Shown one piece after another: positions 8,131-17,922 of a stretch of DNA of 64,000 bases. Under the pieces are notes generated by a model, which searched no databases, had not been told where the DNA came from, and saw only the letters and a list, made by a program, of their open reading frames with translations. Made by a program: the position numbers and the translations under genes. Every line of letters begins with the position of its first letter. Position 1 is the first letter of the stretch. Origin of the DNA: CAWGGS01 sp046704745 (GTDB taxonomy: Bacteria; Desulfobacterota; Desulfobulbia; Desulfobulbales; Desulfocapsaceae). Location: positions 1 to 64,000 of the forward strand of contig JBJKRL010000020.1 of the NCBI GenBank assembly GCA_046704745.1, written 5' to 3'.

Positions 8131-9242
8131 AAAAGCGTCTTCTGCTCATCGGCGGCGGCCATGCCCATATGGTGACACTTGCCAATCTGCAAACCTTTGT
8201 GGAAAAGGGATTCGAGGTCACTGTCATACAACCGTCAGAATACCATTATTACAGCGGGATGGGACCGGGAATGCTGGGCGGGACCTACCACCCGGATGAT
8301 ATTCGTTTTGCAACCCGAAAGCTGGTCGAAAAAAAGGGCGGCCGCTTCCTCTTGGGCAAGGCCTATCGAATTGACCCTGATAACCAATTCGTGTTCCTCG
8401 AGGATGACAGCCAAGAGAGGATTTCTTACGATATCCTCTCCTGCAATGCCGGCTCCTCTGTCCCTCAAGAGGTGATGCAGGGAGAGAATCGTAATATCTT
8501 TTATGCCAAACCCATCGAAGAGTTAATCACGGCCCAAAAGACCATAATCGAACAAGCAGCAGCAGGTAAAATAACCGTCGCTGTTATCGGAAGCGGACCA
8601 TCGGCCGTTGAAATAGCAGGGAATATCCACCAACTGTGTGCACATCAAGCGACTTGTATGCCGAACATCCAGGTGTTCGGGGGAAAAAAAATCATATCCG
8701 GCAGGCCTAAGAGGGTGCAGTATCTGGCTCGAAAAATTCTGGAAGCAAAAGGAATTGAAATAAAGGATGCCGGACATGTAAAAAAGATTGAAGACAACCG
8801 GATTTTCACCGAAAACGGCAATGAATATCCTGCAGATATAATCTTTCCGGCCCTTGGTGTCAGACCATCCCAGATCTTTGCCCGTTCGAAGCTTCCCATA
8901 GGGACGGACGGTGGACTGCACGTCAACGAGTACCTCCAATCGGTGGGCTATGAAAATATTTTCGGCGGCGGCGATTGTATTTCTTTCGCCCCTGAGCCTT
9001 TGGACAAAGTCGGGGTTTATGCCGTACGGGAAAATCCGGTTCTCTATCACAACCTGATGGCCTGTCTAGAAGGAAAACCTCTGGAAAAATTTTCACCGGG
9101 TGGGAAATATCTGCTTATCTATAATTTAGGCGACGGCGACGGGGTCTTCTCCAAATGGTCGCTTACTTTTTCAGGAAAACTCGCCTTCACCATCAAGGAC
9201 AGAATAGATCGCCGGTTTATCAGGACATTTCAAGAAGTTTAA
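8127..9242 (+). CDS. FAD-dependent pyridine nucleotide-disulfide oxidoreductase, SelD-associated type
   Basis: This is a 371-residue flavoprotein. It starts MKKRLLLIGGGHAHMVTL with the FAD-binding GxGGHxH pattern, has a second Rossmann motif near residue 150 (VAVIGSGPSAVEIAGN), and ends with the FAD-contacting IFGGGDCIS segment. The GGGHAH start and the YYSGMGPGMLGG segment are those of the NDH-2/sulfide-quinone-reductase-like domain that in many organisms is fused to the N-terminus of selenophosphate synthetase SelD. No redox-active CxxC is visible. It overlaps the selenorhodanese by 4 bp, so the pair likely acts together, perhaps with this protein supplying electrons; that is inference. A terminator follows. 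Confidence 0.85.
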   Translation: MKKRLLLIGGGHAHMVTLANLQTFVEKGFEVTVIQPSEYHYYSGMGPGMLGGTYHPDDIRFATRKLVEKKGGRFLLGKAYRIDPDNQFVFLEDDSQERISYDILSCNAGSSVPQEVMQGENRNIFYAKPIEELITAQKTIIEQAAAGKITVAVIGSGPSAVEIAGNIHQLCAHQATCMPNIQVFGGKKIISGRPKRVQYLARKILEAKGIEIKDAGHVKKIEDNRIFTENGNEYPADIIFPALGVRPSQIFARSKLPIGTDGGLHVNEYLQSVGYENIFGGGDCISFAPEPLDKVGVYAVRENPVLYHNLMACLEGKPLEKFSPGGKYLLIYNLGDGDGVFSKWSLTFSGKLAFTIKDRIDRRFIRTFQEV

Positions 9243-9271
9243 TTCCGGATTCTTTACCGGGAAAATGATAA

Positions 9272-9299
9272 AGGAAGAATGCATTTCTCTTCCTGTTTT
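9272..9299 (+). terminator. Intrinsic terminator after the selenoprotein operon
   Basis: AGGAAGA (9272-9278) pairs with TCTTCCT (9288-9294) around a 9-nt loop, followed by GTTTTG. It lies 30 bases after the oxidoreductase stop. Confidence 0.55.
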
Positions 9300-9315
9300 G
9301 TTACCTTACACACTC

Positions 9316-9787
9316 ATGGATATCCATGTCACCCATACAAAAGTAACTAAAATCCACAAGACTCCCATCCCTCAGCAGACAGCATCCTGGTCCGAAGCAA
9401 AACGAAGACAGGGGATACGTTCCAGGGCCTTTACCATCGAAACCGACGCAAAGGAATTATTCGGCGGAAGCCGAAGCGATGAGCTCCAAGACGATGTCCT
9501 CGTCCGCTTTCAGGATGCAATCGACGGAGATACGATCGGCTATGTTCCGTATTGTCCGAAACTGCTGCTAAGCAATGAAAACAAAGGGGGTGTTTCTGGA
9601 AGAACCTTCCGAGGCCTTGAGACCTCAGATTCCCGCGGACTGTCTTCTCTTACGCTATGATATGTTTGGCGTTTTACCCTCTCCCAATCCGGCACATCAT
9701 CTATATGGTCTGCATCGATTCAAAACCGGTTTGGGCTGGGCCCTTTTTCATCGAATGGGATGTTGGGATTATTGGCTGAAAAAATAA
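9316..9787 (+). pseudogene. FemAB-like peptidyl/aminoacyl transferase, frameshifted and internally deleted
   Basis: From ATG 9316 the first frame reads a FemAB-type N-terminus (MDIHVTHTKVTKIHKTPIPQ, then QTASWSEAKRRQG). An extra G in the run at 9586-9590 shifts the frame; the next frame continues GVFLEEPSEALRPQIPADCL and LLRYD. It then jumps straight to the family C-terminus (HLYGLHRFKTGLG, HRMGCWDY), so about 200 middle residues are missing. FemAB/FmhB-like proteins, with a double GNAT fold, attach amino acids to peptidoglycan precursors or related acceptors. A frameshift plus a large deletion make this a dead gene. Confidence 0.75.
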
Positions 9788-9830
9788 CGTCTGGCCAAGT
9801 ATCCTTTTGGATGGTTTCGTGAACGCTAGG

Positions 9831-11057
9831 CTAACGCAAAAGTTCAGGTCGGAAAACCATCACAGCTCCTAAGCCGACGAGCACGACCCCCCCGACAATC
9901 CGGCAATGCCGGGCATATCTGTTCCCTATGGCAGTATCGAGAGCGAGCACGGCCAGACTGAAGATGATCATATCATCGAGCATGAAAAAGAAATCATAGA
10001 CCAGGATGTACCAGTAGTATTTAAGGGCCGGAAGATTCTTAAGTGCCAGAGTATGTGTGAATATCGCCGGCAGAGCTGCAGAACAAGCAAATTCAATGGA
10101 GTTGACAATAAAGGCAAGCCCAATGATGCTCAGTATCGTAAAGAAGCTGAGCGGTGAGCTCACGATGCGGTCGATTCGGCCCCTTGTCTTTTTTTTGCCT
10201 GTGGCATCACCTATCGTGCAGACCAATTCCCCTTTTGTTTGTATATACTCCCTGATATCCAGGATTCCGGCGCCCAGGGCTATTAAGCCGATAATGAGGG
10301 TGAGGCTTCGAAGATAGCCCATGAAGAGAAAAACGTTGAGCCAGGCTGTCATGAAGAGAAAATACAAAATGCCGGATGCGGTGACAAAGGTGCCCACCAG
10401 AAACCACATCTTTTTCGGGTCCTGCAGACTGATGATAAGGGAGATCAGGTAGACGAGCACCCACATGGCACAGGGGTTAAAGCCATCCACAAGACCGATG
10501 ATGATTGCCAGGGCGAGAAAGGAGTAATTCGACGGCCTGATCTCACCGAAAAACGGGAGCTGGATGGCGTCAGACATCAGGGCACCGCGGCCGTTTGTCG
10601 GCAAGAGCGCCGGATCGTTTCTTATTAAGGCGAGAAGGGTTTTATCCAGCACGACTCCGGTAGTTTCAGGGGTCTCAAAGCCGGTGACCACATAAGGGCC
10701 GATGACGGTAGTCGGAACCGCTACATTCTGGGCTTTTCCACCTCGTTTGACCACAAGTGAGACTAAAAATTCTGAGTTTCCAGGAAGTGATGTATCGTAG
10801 TACTTCCATGAAAGTTCTGGGTATTTGGCCTGGAGATAGGCGTTGAAAATCTTTTGCTTGCGGCAATGCGGGCATTGTGGGTGGAAGAAAAAAGAGATGT
10901 TTTTTTCTTGCGGAGCAACCAGTTGCCGTTTGTAGTGCTCAACAGCGGCAATAGAAACTCCCAGCAACAGCAAGCCGAGAAAGAGGTATTTCCGGAAAGG
11001 ATCGGCGGAGATTTCCCGCAGCCAATCCGGCACCTCCAGGAATGATTTTGCGCCCAT
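9831..11057 (-). CDS. Thioredoxin-like domain fused to CcdA/DsbD-type membrane protein
   Basis: The protein has 408 residues. An N-terminal membrane anchor (FRKYLFLGLLLLGVSIAAV, about residues 20-40) is followed by a thioredoxin/glutaredoxin-like domain with the redox motif CPHCRKQ near residue 62, then six or more hydrophobic helices beginning with VDGFNPCAMWVL, the NPCA signature of CcdA/DsbD transporters. Such proteins pass electrons from cytoplasmic thioredoxin across the membrane to outside thiols; here the extracytoplasmic partner seems fused. ATG 11057 is chosen over an upstream GTG-type start because GGAGGGGG lies immediately before it. It stands alone downstream of the TRAP operon on the same strand, separated by a terminator-like hairpin. 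Confidence 0.82.
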   Translation of the reverse strand: MGAKSFLEVPDWLREISADPFRKYLFLGLLLLGVSIAAVEHYKRQLVAPQEKNISFFFHPQCPHCRKQKIFNAYLQAKYPELSWKYYDTSLPGNSEFLVSLVVKRGGKAQNVAVPTTVIGPYVVTGFETPETTGVVLDKTLLALIRNDPALLPTNGRGALMSDAIQLPFFGEIRPSNYSFLALAIIIGLVDGFNPCAMWVLVYLISLIISLQDPKKMWFLVGTFVTASGILYFLFMTAWLNVFLFMGYLRSLTLIIGLIALGAGILDIREYIQTKGELVCTIGDATGKKKTRGRIDRIVSSPLSFFTILSIIGLAFIVNSIEFACSAALPAIFTHTLALKNLPALKYYWYILVYDFFFMLDDMIIFSLAVLALDTAIGNRYARHCRIVGGVVLVGLGAVMVFRPELLR

Positions 11058-11251
11058 AACCCCCTCCTCACCGTACGCGTGAGTCACAATCACTCAAACT
11101 GTCAGGTTTTGCTAAAGAGATTATAGCAGTATTCGATTTGATGATTCAAGCCTGCCTGAAGGCAGGAAATAACTTTTGTGCTGAGGAGTGGGCTGCAAGA
11201 AAATTGTCACAAAAGGTAGAGAACGAAAAGACAACATCCGGGAAAGACAAT

Positions 11252-11281
11252 CCCCGCCCTGCCTAAGGTGGCAAAGCGGGG
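11252..11281 (-). terminator. Terminator-like hairpin after dctM
   Basis: CCCCGC (11252-11257) pairs with GCGGGG (11276-11281). Read on the minus strand it follows the dctM stop and is trailed by a modest T-rich stretch. A second small hairpin (CCTGCC-TGAA-GGCAGG, 11151-11166) lies further downstream. Confidence 0.45.
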
Positions 11282-11305
11282 AAAGGTCAATTGTTTCATG
11301 TACCA

Positions 11306-12630
<1,325 letters not shown>

Positions 12631-12634
<4 letters not shown>

Positions 12635-13134
12635 TTTCCCCCCCTGAATAGTCTTATATTTTGCAGGATATAGCCTGCTGCACTCAACAGGAGAAAGCCC
12701 ATGGAGAGCGGAACCATGGCCTTGATAACCCAACGATACGGAAGCCCGCCCGGGTCATCGGAAATCTCGTGAGAGATAAAGGAGTCGTGGACGAAACCAA
12801 ACGAACCGGTAAGAATGAGCACGGCCAGGGGGATCAAGAATAGGAGAGTGCCGGTGATATTAATTATGGATTTTGTTCGCTGGCTCATATGATCATAGAT
12901 AAAATCAACCCGCACATGGGCCTCGTGCTGCAATGCATACCCGACTCCAAAGAGAATCATGACGGAGAAGAGATGCCATTCCATCTCCTGCATGCCGACG
13001 GAACTGTTGTGGAAGACATAGCGCATCATGACATCATAGGAGACGTTGAGGGTCATCAGCAGCAGAACAATGGACAGGAAATAACCGACTCCGTCTACAG
13101 TTTTTTCGATGACCTTTTCTATTTTTTCTAACAT
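12631..13134 (-). CDS. dctQ: TRAP transporter small membrane subunit DctQ
   Basis: The 167-residue product has four hydrophobic segments and the DctQ hallmarks: a mid-protein tryptophan/glutamate motif (GMQEMEWHLFSVMILFGVGY) followed by HVRVDFIYDHMSQR. It pairs with DctM in the membrane. GGAG lies 8 bases before the ATG. It is transcribed with dctP upstream and dctM downstream; an 87-bp gap holding a hairpin separates it from dctP. Confidence 0.92.
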
Positions 13135-13157
13135 TGACGATGCTCCGGGAAAAGTAT

Positions 13158-13191
13158 GAGCCGTCCCCCGCTTGGTTGGCAGGGGCGGCTT
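13158..13191 (-). promoter_or_regulatory. Intercistronic hairpin between dctP and dctQ
   Basis: GAGCCG-T-CCCC (13158-13168) pairs with GGGG-CGGCTT (13182-13191) with one bulged base, and no T run follows. Such hairpins between a binding-protein gene and its permease genes usually stabilise the upstream message or lower read-through, giving more DctP than DctQM. Confidence 0.5.
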
Positions 13192-13221
13192 CTCATCTTA
13201 CCTCATGGAATACAGTGCGAA

Positions 13222-14295
13222 TTACTCACCCACTTCATTCGCGGTCTTAATATAATCAAATTCGGATATTTCCGTATATACCCGGGCCTTTTTCATGTAG
13301 GCCCTCTGGGAATCCAACACTTCCTTGAAGCTTGCGTCCTTGGCGGCATCCTCGTTCAAAATTTCGTCGGTGGCCTTTTTCATTGCCTTTAAAACCGGCA
13401 GCGGGAAGGTCTTGACCTGGATTCTCGGATAGTCCTTCTTCATCTTCTGCCAGGCGTCGACGCTGGCGGCAAAATTATCGGTGAACATATCAGCCGCTGC
13501 TGCCTTCATCGCTGTGACCAGCATGGCCTGGTAATCTTTCGGAAGCTTGTCGAAGGCCTTTTTGTTGACCAGGTACTGGAGCTCGGTGGCGGGCTCATGC
13601 CATCCTGTGTAGTAGTACGGAGCGATTTTGTGGAAGCCCATTTTGATATCCATGCCGGGTCCAACCCACTCCAAGGCATCAATGGTACCACGGTCAAGGG
13701 AGGTGTAGAGTTCACCTGCGGGAATATTGGTTACATTGACGCCCAATTTGGCCATAACCTCGCCTGCAAGGCCGGGGATACGCATCTTGAGGCCTTTGAG
13801 GTCATCCAGAGATTTTATCTCTTTCTGGAACCAACCTCCCATCTGCTCGCCGGTGTTGCCGCCAGGAAAACTATAGACTCCGAATTTGGCGTAGTTTTTC
13901 TCCATCAACTGCATGCCGCCGCCATAGTAAAACCAGGCGTTTTGTTCTTCGACGTTCATCCCGAAAGGTACGGTAGTAAAGAAGACCAGGGTCATGTCTT
14001 TGCCCTTCCAGTAATAGGAAGCAGAATGGCCCATCTCGAACTGGCCGCCTTTTACCATGTCGAGGACGCCGAAGGCTGCCTTGGTTTTTTCCGATCCTTC
14101 GATGCGGATGGTGAAGTTGCCGCCGCTCATATCACTGACCATCTTCGCCATTTTTTCAACAGTGGTGGCAAAAGGGGTCAGGGTCGAGGGCCAGCTCATG
14201 GCCAGCTTCCAACGGACTCTGGGGCCGGCCCAGGCTGTCGAGGCAAGAAGCGCGAGCGCGCAAACTACAGCTAAACTGCGGACGATCAATTTCAT
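13222..14295 (-). CDS. dctP: TRAP transporter solute-binding protein DctP
   Basis: This 357-residue periplasmic protein starts with a signal peptide (MKLIVRSLAVVCALALLAST, cleavage after AWA). The mature part begins with WKLAMSWPSTLTPFATTVEK, contains the aromatic substrate pocket region WKGKDMTLVFFTTVPFGM, and the specificity arginine segment DLKGLKMRIPGLAGEV about residue 170. The sequence resembles the TakP/2-oxoacid-binding branch of DctP proteins, so a keto or branched organic acid is a reasonable ligand, but this is inference. GGAGGG lies just before the ATG. It is the first gene of the dctPQM operon. Confidence 0.92.
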   Translation of the reverse strand: MKLIVRSLAVVCALALLASTAWAGPRVRWKLAMSWPSTLTPFATTVEKMAKMVSDMSGGNFTIRIEGSEKTKAAFGVLDMVKGGQFEMGHSASYYWKGKDMTLVFFTTVPFGMNVEEQNAWFYYGGGMQLMEKNYAKFGVYSFPGGNTGEQMGGWFQKEIKSLDDLKGLKMRIPGLAGEVMAKLGVNVTNIPAGELYTSLDRGTIDALEWVGPGMDIKMGFHKIAPYYYTGWHEPATELQYLVNKKAFDKLPKDYQAMLVTAMKAAAADMFTDNFAASVDAWQKMKKDYPRIQVKTFPLPVLKAMKKATDEILNEDAAKDASFKEVLDSQRAYMKKARVYTEISEFDYIKTANEVGE

Positions 14296-14427
14296 AATTC
14301 CCTCCTGTTTGATGAGTTATTCTTCTCCCCCTTTATCAGAGGACGTACCAGTCTAACCCAATTCTCGAACCGACAATATGATCCGTCGACCAAGCGGGTG
14401 TATACCATGTTGAGCGGTTGATGAGAA

Positions 14428-14456
14428 AAATATCCGGTATGAAGTTTGTCTGTCAA
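14428..14456 (-). promoter_or_regulatory. Candidate sigma-70 promoter of dctPQM
   Basis: On the minus strand TTGACA (14456-14451) is followed after exactly 17 bases by ATATTT (14433-14428). This would give a leader of roughly 130 bases before dctP. The -35 is perfect, the -10 is poor. Confidence 0.4.
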
Positions 14457-14584
14457 TTGGATAGTACTCCAATAACTCAATATTATATAAAATGTTAGGT
14501 TTAGTACGGAAAAACTTTCGTTTTCCTATAGTTGCCAACCGTCTGTCGGATATATGGTCCGTTTGAAGAAGACTTGTGAGAGAT

Positions 14585-15874
14585 TCAAACACTCTCAATC
14601 AGCATGGCCATGCCCATGCCTCCACCGATGCACATGGAGATCAATCCGGTGGCATATTTTTTTCGCTGCATCTGATATATGCCTGTTACCATCTGGCGGG
14701 CACCGGTGGCGCCGATGGGGTGACCGAGAGATATGCCGCTTCCCAACTCGTTTGGTTTTTCAAGATCGATGTCCAACTCACGCATACAACCGATCGCCTG
14801 GGCAGCGAAGGCTTCATTCAGCTCGATCATATCGATATCCGAGATTTCCATTTTCTGCTGCTTCAGGACCTTGCGAATGGCTGGAACGGGACCAAGTCCC
14901 ATATAGGCCGGATCAAGACCGCCTGAAGCAAAGGCGGTGATTTTAGCAAAGGGGTGGAGGCCGAGTTCGCGGGCTTTTTCGCCGCTCATGAGTAAAACGG
15001 CTGCGGCACCGTCGTTTATGCCCGAGGAATTTCCTGCGGTAACCGTACCGTCTTTTTTGAAAGCCGGGCGCAGGCGTGCCATTCTTTCTTTGTCCGTGCC
15101 CTTTGGCCGCTCATCGTAGTCGATAATGATTTTGCCTTTTTTTGTTTTTTGTTCAACCTTGGTGATTTCATGGGAAAAATGACCGTTTTTTATAGCCGCC
15201 AGAGCCCTTGTGTGGCTGAGTACAGCCAACTCATCCTGTTCCTCTCGACTGATCTGGTAGGCAGATGCAATATTTTCAGCGGTTATTCCCATGTGATAGC
15301 CATAGAATATCTCGTAGAGGCCGTCGAAGACCAGCAGGTCCTGGATCTCTCCAATCCCGTCCAGTTCCATCCTGTATCCCCAGCGCGCCTTGGGCAATGC
15401 CATGGGAGAGTTGCTCATGGATTCCTGACCGCCGGCGACGATGATATCGGCAGCACCGGCAAGGATCGATGCTGCTCCGATGGCAATAGCCTTCAAACCG
15501 GAGCCACAGATCTTGTTGACCGTAAACGCAGGAGTTTCCTTAGGTAAGCCGGCCCGGATAGATGCCTGTCTGGCCGGGTTCTGACCAAGGCCCGCCTGCA
15601 GGACGTTGCCCATGATCACCTCGTCGATCACAACCTGTGTAAGTGAAGTGTCCCAGTCGTCTGCTTGACGTTCAATCTCGATCTTTTCGGATACCTGCAA
15701 CGGAGCCGGGGCCATTTTCCGGGTATCGGCGTTTACGGTAGGGCGCAGTCCCGCTTTTTTTATAACATCTTTAATGACTGTCGCACCCAACTGTTGTGCC
15801 GATATATTCTTTAAGGAACCGCCGAAGGCCCCAACGGCGGTTCTGGCGCCGCCAACAATTACTACCTCACGCAT
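14585..15874 (-). CDS. atoB: Acetyl-CoA acetyltransferase (thiolase) with a loop insertion
   Basis: This is a 429-residue thiolase. The acyl-accepting cysteine is in NKICGSGLKAIAIG (near residue 121), the catalytic histidine motifs are NEAFAAQAIG and GSGISLGHPIGATGARQ, and the second cysteine is in SMCIGGGMGMAML. It condenses two acetyl-CoA to acetoacetyl-CoA or runs the reverse step. Compared with the usual about 392 residues there is an extra segment of about 35 residues near positions 44-80 (NADTRKMAPAPLQVSEKIEI and the following residues), located between the first helix and the oligomerisation region. It is divergent from the acyl-CoA synthetase operon and shares its regulatory region. 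Confidence 0.92.
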   Translation of the reverse strand: MREVVIVGGARTAVGAFGGSLKNISAQQLGATVIKDVIKKAGLRPTVNADTRKMAPAPLQVSEKIEIERQADDWDTSLTQVVIDEVIMGNVLQAGLGQNPARQASIRAGLPKETPAFTVNKICGSGLKAIAIGAASILAGAADIIVAGGQESMSNSPMALPKARWGYRMELDGIGEIQDLLVFDGLYEIFYGYHMGITAENIASAYQISREEQDELAVLSHTRALAAIKNGHFSHEITKVEQKTKKGKIIIDYDERPKGTDKERMARLRPAFKKDGTVTAGNSSGINDGAAAVLLMSGEKARELGLHPFAKITAFASGGLDPAYMGLGPVPAIRKVLKQQKMEISDIDMIELNEAFAAQAIGCMRELDIDLEKPNELGSGISLGHPIGATGARQMVTGIYQMQRKKYATGLISMCIGGGMGMAMLIESV

Positions 15875-15958
15875 ATCTTTAATCTCCTTTCTCCGTTGAA
15901 TTGATCTTGATACTATATCATTTAGAAATGATTCTTTAAATTTTTTTTGCGTTAGAGG

Positions 15959-15987
15959 TTGACTTAAACGTAAAGGTAAGGTATAAG
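15959..15987 (+). promoter_or_regulatory. Sigma-70 promoter of the beta-oxidation operon
   Basis: TTGACT (15959-15964) and TATAAG (15982-15987) are separated by 17 bases, about 80 bases before the acyl-CoA synthetase ATG. The spacer contains TTAAACGTAAAGG and a related imperfect palindrome TTACGCGAACGTGAA lies at 16010-16024. The palindrome resembles the binding sites of MerR-type regulators of acyl-CoA degradation (LiuR type); the regulator itself is not in this window. Confidence 0.6.
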
Positions 15988-16065
15988 AAAAATAAAGCTG
16001 GCTTTAAACTTACGCGAACGTGAAGGTTATAGTAAAGCATACCATCCGAAGGGAGATCAGGAAGT

Positions 16066-17922
16066 ATGAGCAACGTGTCGTATCGATCGATTCCGGCAAT
16101 GTTGAAAGAGAACGCCCGGCTATTCGGTGAGCGTACTGCCATCAGTTATAAACGGGGAGACTCGTTCATATCTCTTTCTTATGCCCAGTTTTATCAACGG
16201 ATTCTGATGCTGGCGCGCGGCTTGCTCAAGGCCGGGATCCAGCCGGGGGATAGGGTCGCCATATTTTCCGAGAACCGCCTCGGTTGGGCCATATCGGATT
16301 TCGGCATCCAGTCCGTCCGTGGAATAACGGTGCCGATCTATGCTACCAACACAGGAGATCAGGCCGCCTACGTCCTCAATCACAGCGGCGCCAAGATTGT
16401 CTTTGTCTCCACTAAAGTCCAGTACGAAAAACTTCTCTCGGTTCGTGATCAGATACCCGGCGTGGAAATGGTGATATCGTATGAACGCTTTCTTGGTAAC
16501 CGCGACTTTCCCGTCTATACCCAGCACCAATTGTCGGAAATATCCTACCCGTTGAAGGAGGAAGATAAACAACAAATCGAGGCCTTAATCGAGGCCATAA
16601 CCCCGGACGACCTCATCACCATCATCTATACCTCCGGCACAACCGGGGTGCCAAAAGGGGTCATGCTGACCCAGGAGAACGTTATTTTCGATGCCGAGGC
16701 CGGCCTGAAGAAGATGGAAAAACTTGACAGGATCGAGACCTTCCTCAGTTTCCTGCCGCTTAGTCATGTCTTGGAGCGAACCGGCGGGTATTATGCGGCC
16801 TTGATGAAAGGCGACCACATCGCCTTTGCCGAGAATGTGCAGAAGGTCATGGAGAACATGGTTGAGGTCAAACCCACGGTAATGGTCAGCGTTCCGCGTC
16901 TGTTCGAAAAGATCCACTCACGAATCTATGAAAACGTTCATCAGATGAGCACGCTCCGGCAGGCCCTGTTTCATAAAGCCGTCGAGATTGGAAGAAAGTA
17001 TGTTAATCGGAAATATGTTGAGAAAAAACCGGTGGGATTTTTGGGGCTTCAATACAAGATTTTTGATCGACTGGTCTTCAGCAAGGTGCGGGAGCGCTTT
17101 GGCGGCAGATTGCGCTATTTCATCTGTGGCGGCGCCCCTCTTGATAAAACAATAAACGAATTTATGTGGAGCATCGGTCTGCCGGTTTATACCGGTTACG
17201 GGCTTACGGAAACCAGCCCGGCCGTTTGTCTGACAAGCTTTGATGAGGTTCGTTTTGATTCGGTGGGCAAGGCCTTTGATCAGACTGAGTTGAAGATTGC
17301 CGAGGATGGAGAGTTGCTCATAAGAGGTCCCCAGGTAATGAAAGGGTACTATCTCAATCAGAAGGCAACGGACGAAGCCTTTGAAAACGGCTGGTTCAAA
17401 ACCGGCGACATTGCCAAAATAGACGATGATGGTTTTGTTTACATTATTGACCGGAAAAAGGAGATTATCGTTACAGCCGGCGGCAAGAACATTGCGCCGC
17501 AACCGCTGGAAAACGAGCTGCGGCTTGATAAGTATATCTCCCAGGCCATGGTCTTCGGTGATTGCAAACCGTATCTGGTGGCTCTTCTGACTCCCAATGT
17601 CGAGCGGTTGGTCGACCTGGGACGGGAGGAGAAACTTAACTATATTGACATGGAAGAGCTGGTGACCAATAACCGGATCCAGGAGGTGTACAGCGAAAGG
17701 ATCAAAGAGCTGAATAAAAAACTTCCGCCCTATGAGACCATCAAGAAATTCGTCCTGCTCCCCCGGGATTTTTCCATCGAGGGCGGGGAGCTGACGCCGA
17801 CCTTAAAACTCAAACGTAAAAAGATCTACGCAATGTACCAAGATAAAATCGAACAACTCTATACACAAAATTCATCGGGTTCCAACAGCCATCCGAATTC
17901 AGCAAATGGAGGGAAAAAATGA
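16066..17922 (+). CDS. fadD: Long-chain acyl-CoA synthetase (AMP-forming)
   Basis: This 618-residue enzyme activates fatty acids to acyl-CoA with ATP. It has the P-loop-like AMP-binding motif IIYTSGTTGVPKGVMLTQEN near residue 186, the VYTGYGLTETSPAVCL motif near 375, the GELLIRGPQVMKGYY segment, KTGDIAKIDDDGF, and the C-terminal hinge DRKKEIIVTAGGKNI. The long insert between these motifs and the C-terminus (ELTPTLKLKRKKI) fit the FAA/FACS branch found in anaerobic Proteobacteria. An AGGA lies 4 bases before the ATG. It is the first gene of a plus-strand operon; its stop overlaps the next start by 4 bp. Confidence 0.93.
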   Translation: MSNVSYRSIPAMLKENARLFGERTAISYKRGDSFISLSYAQFYQRILMLARGLLKAGIQPGDRVAIFSENRLGWAISDFGIQSVRGITVPIYATNTGDQAAYVLNHSGAKIVFVSTKVQYEKLLSVRDQIPGVEMVISYERFLGNRDFPVYTQHQLSEISYPLKEEDKQQIEALIEAITPDDLITIIYTSGTTGVPKGVMLTQENVIFDAEAGLKKMEKLDRIETFLSFLPLSHVLERTGGYYAALMKGDHIAFAENVQKVMENMVEVKPTVMVSVPRLFEKIHSRIYENVHQMSTLRQALFHKAVEIGRKYVNRKYVEKKPVGFLGLQYKIFDRLVFSKVRERFGGRLRYFICGGAPLDKTINEFMWSIGLPVYTGYGLTETSPAVCLTSFDEVRFDSVGKAFDQTELKIAEDGELLIRGPQVMKGYYLNQKATDEAFENGWFKTGDIAKIDDDGFVYIIDRKKEIIVTAGGKNIAPQPLENELRLDKYISQAMVFGDCKPYLVALLTPNVERLVDLGREEKLNYIDMEELVTNNRIQEVYSERIKELNKKLPPYETIKKFVLLPRDFSIEGGELTPTLKLKRKKIYAMYQDKIEQLYTQNSSGSNSHPNSANGGKK

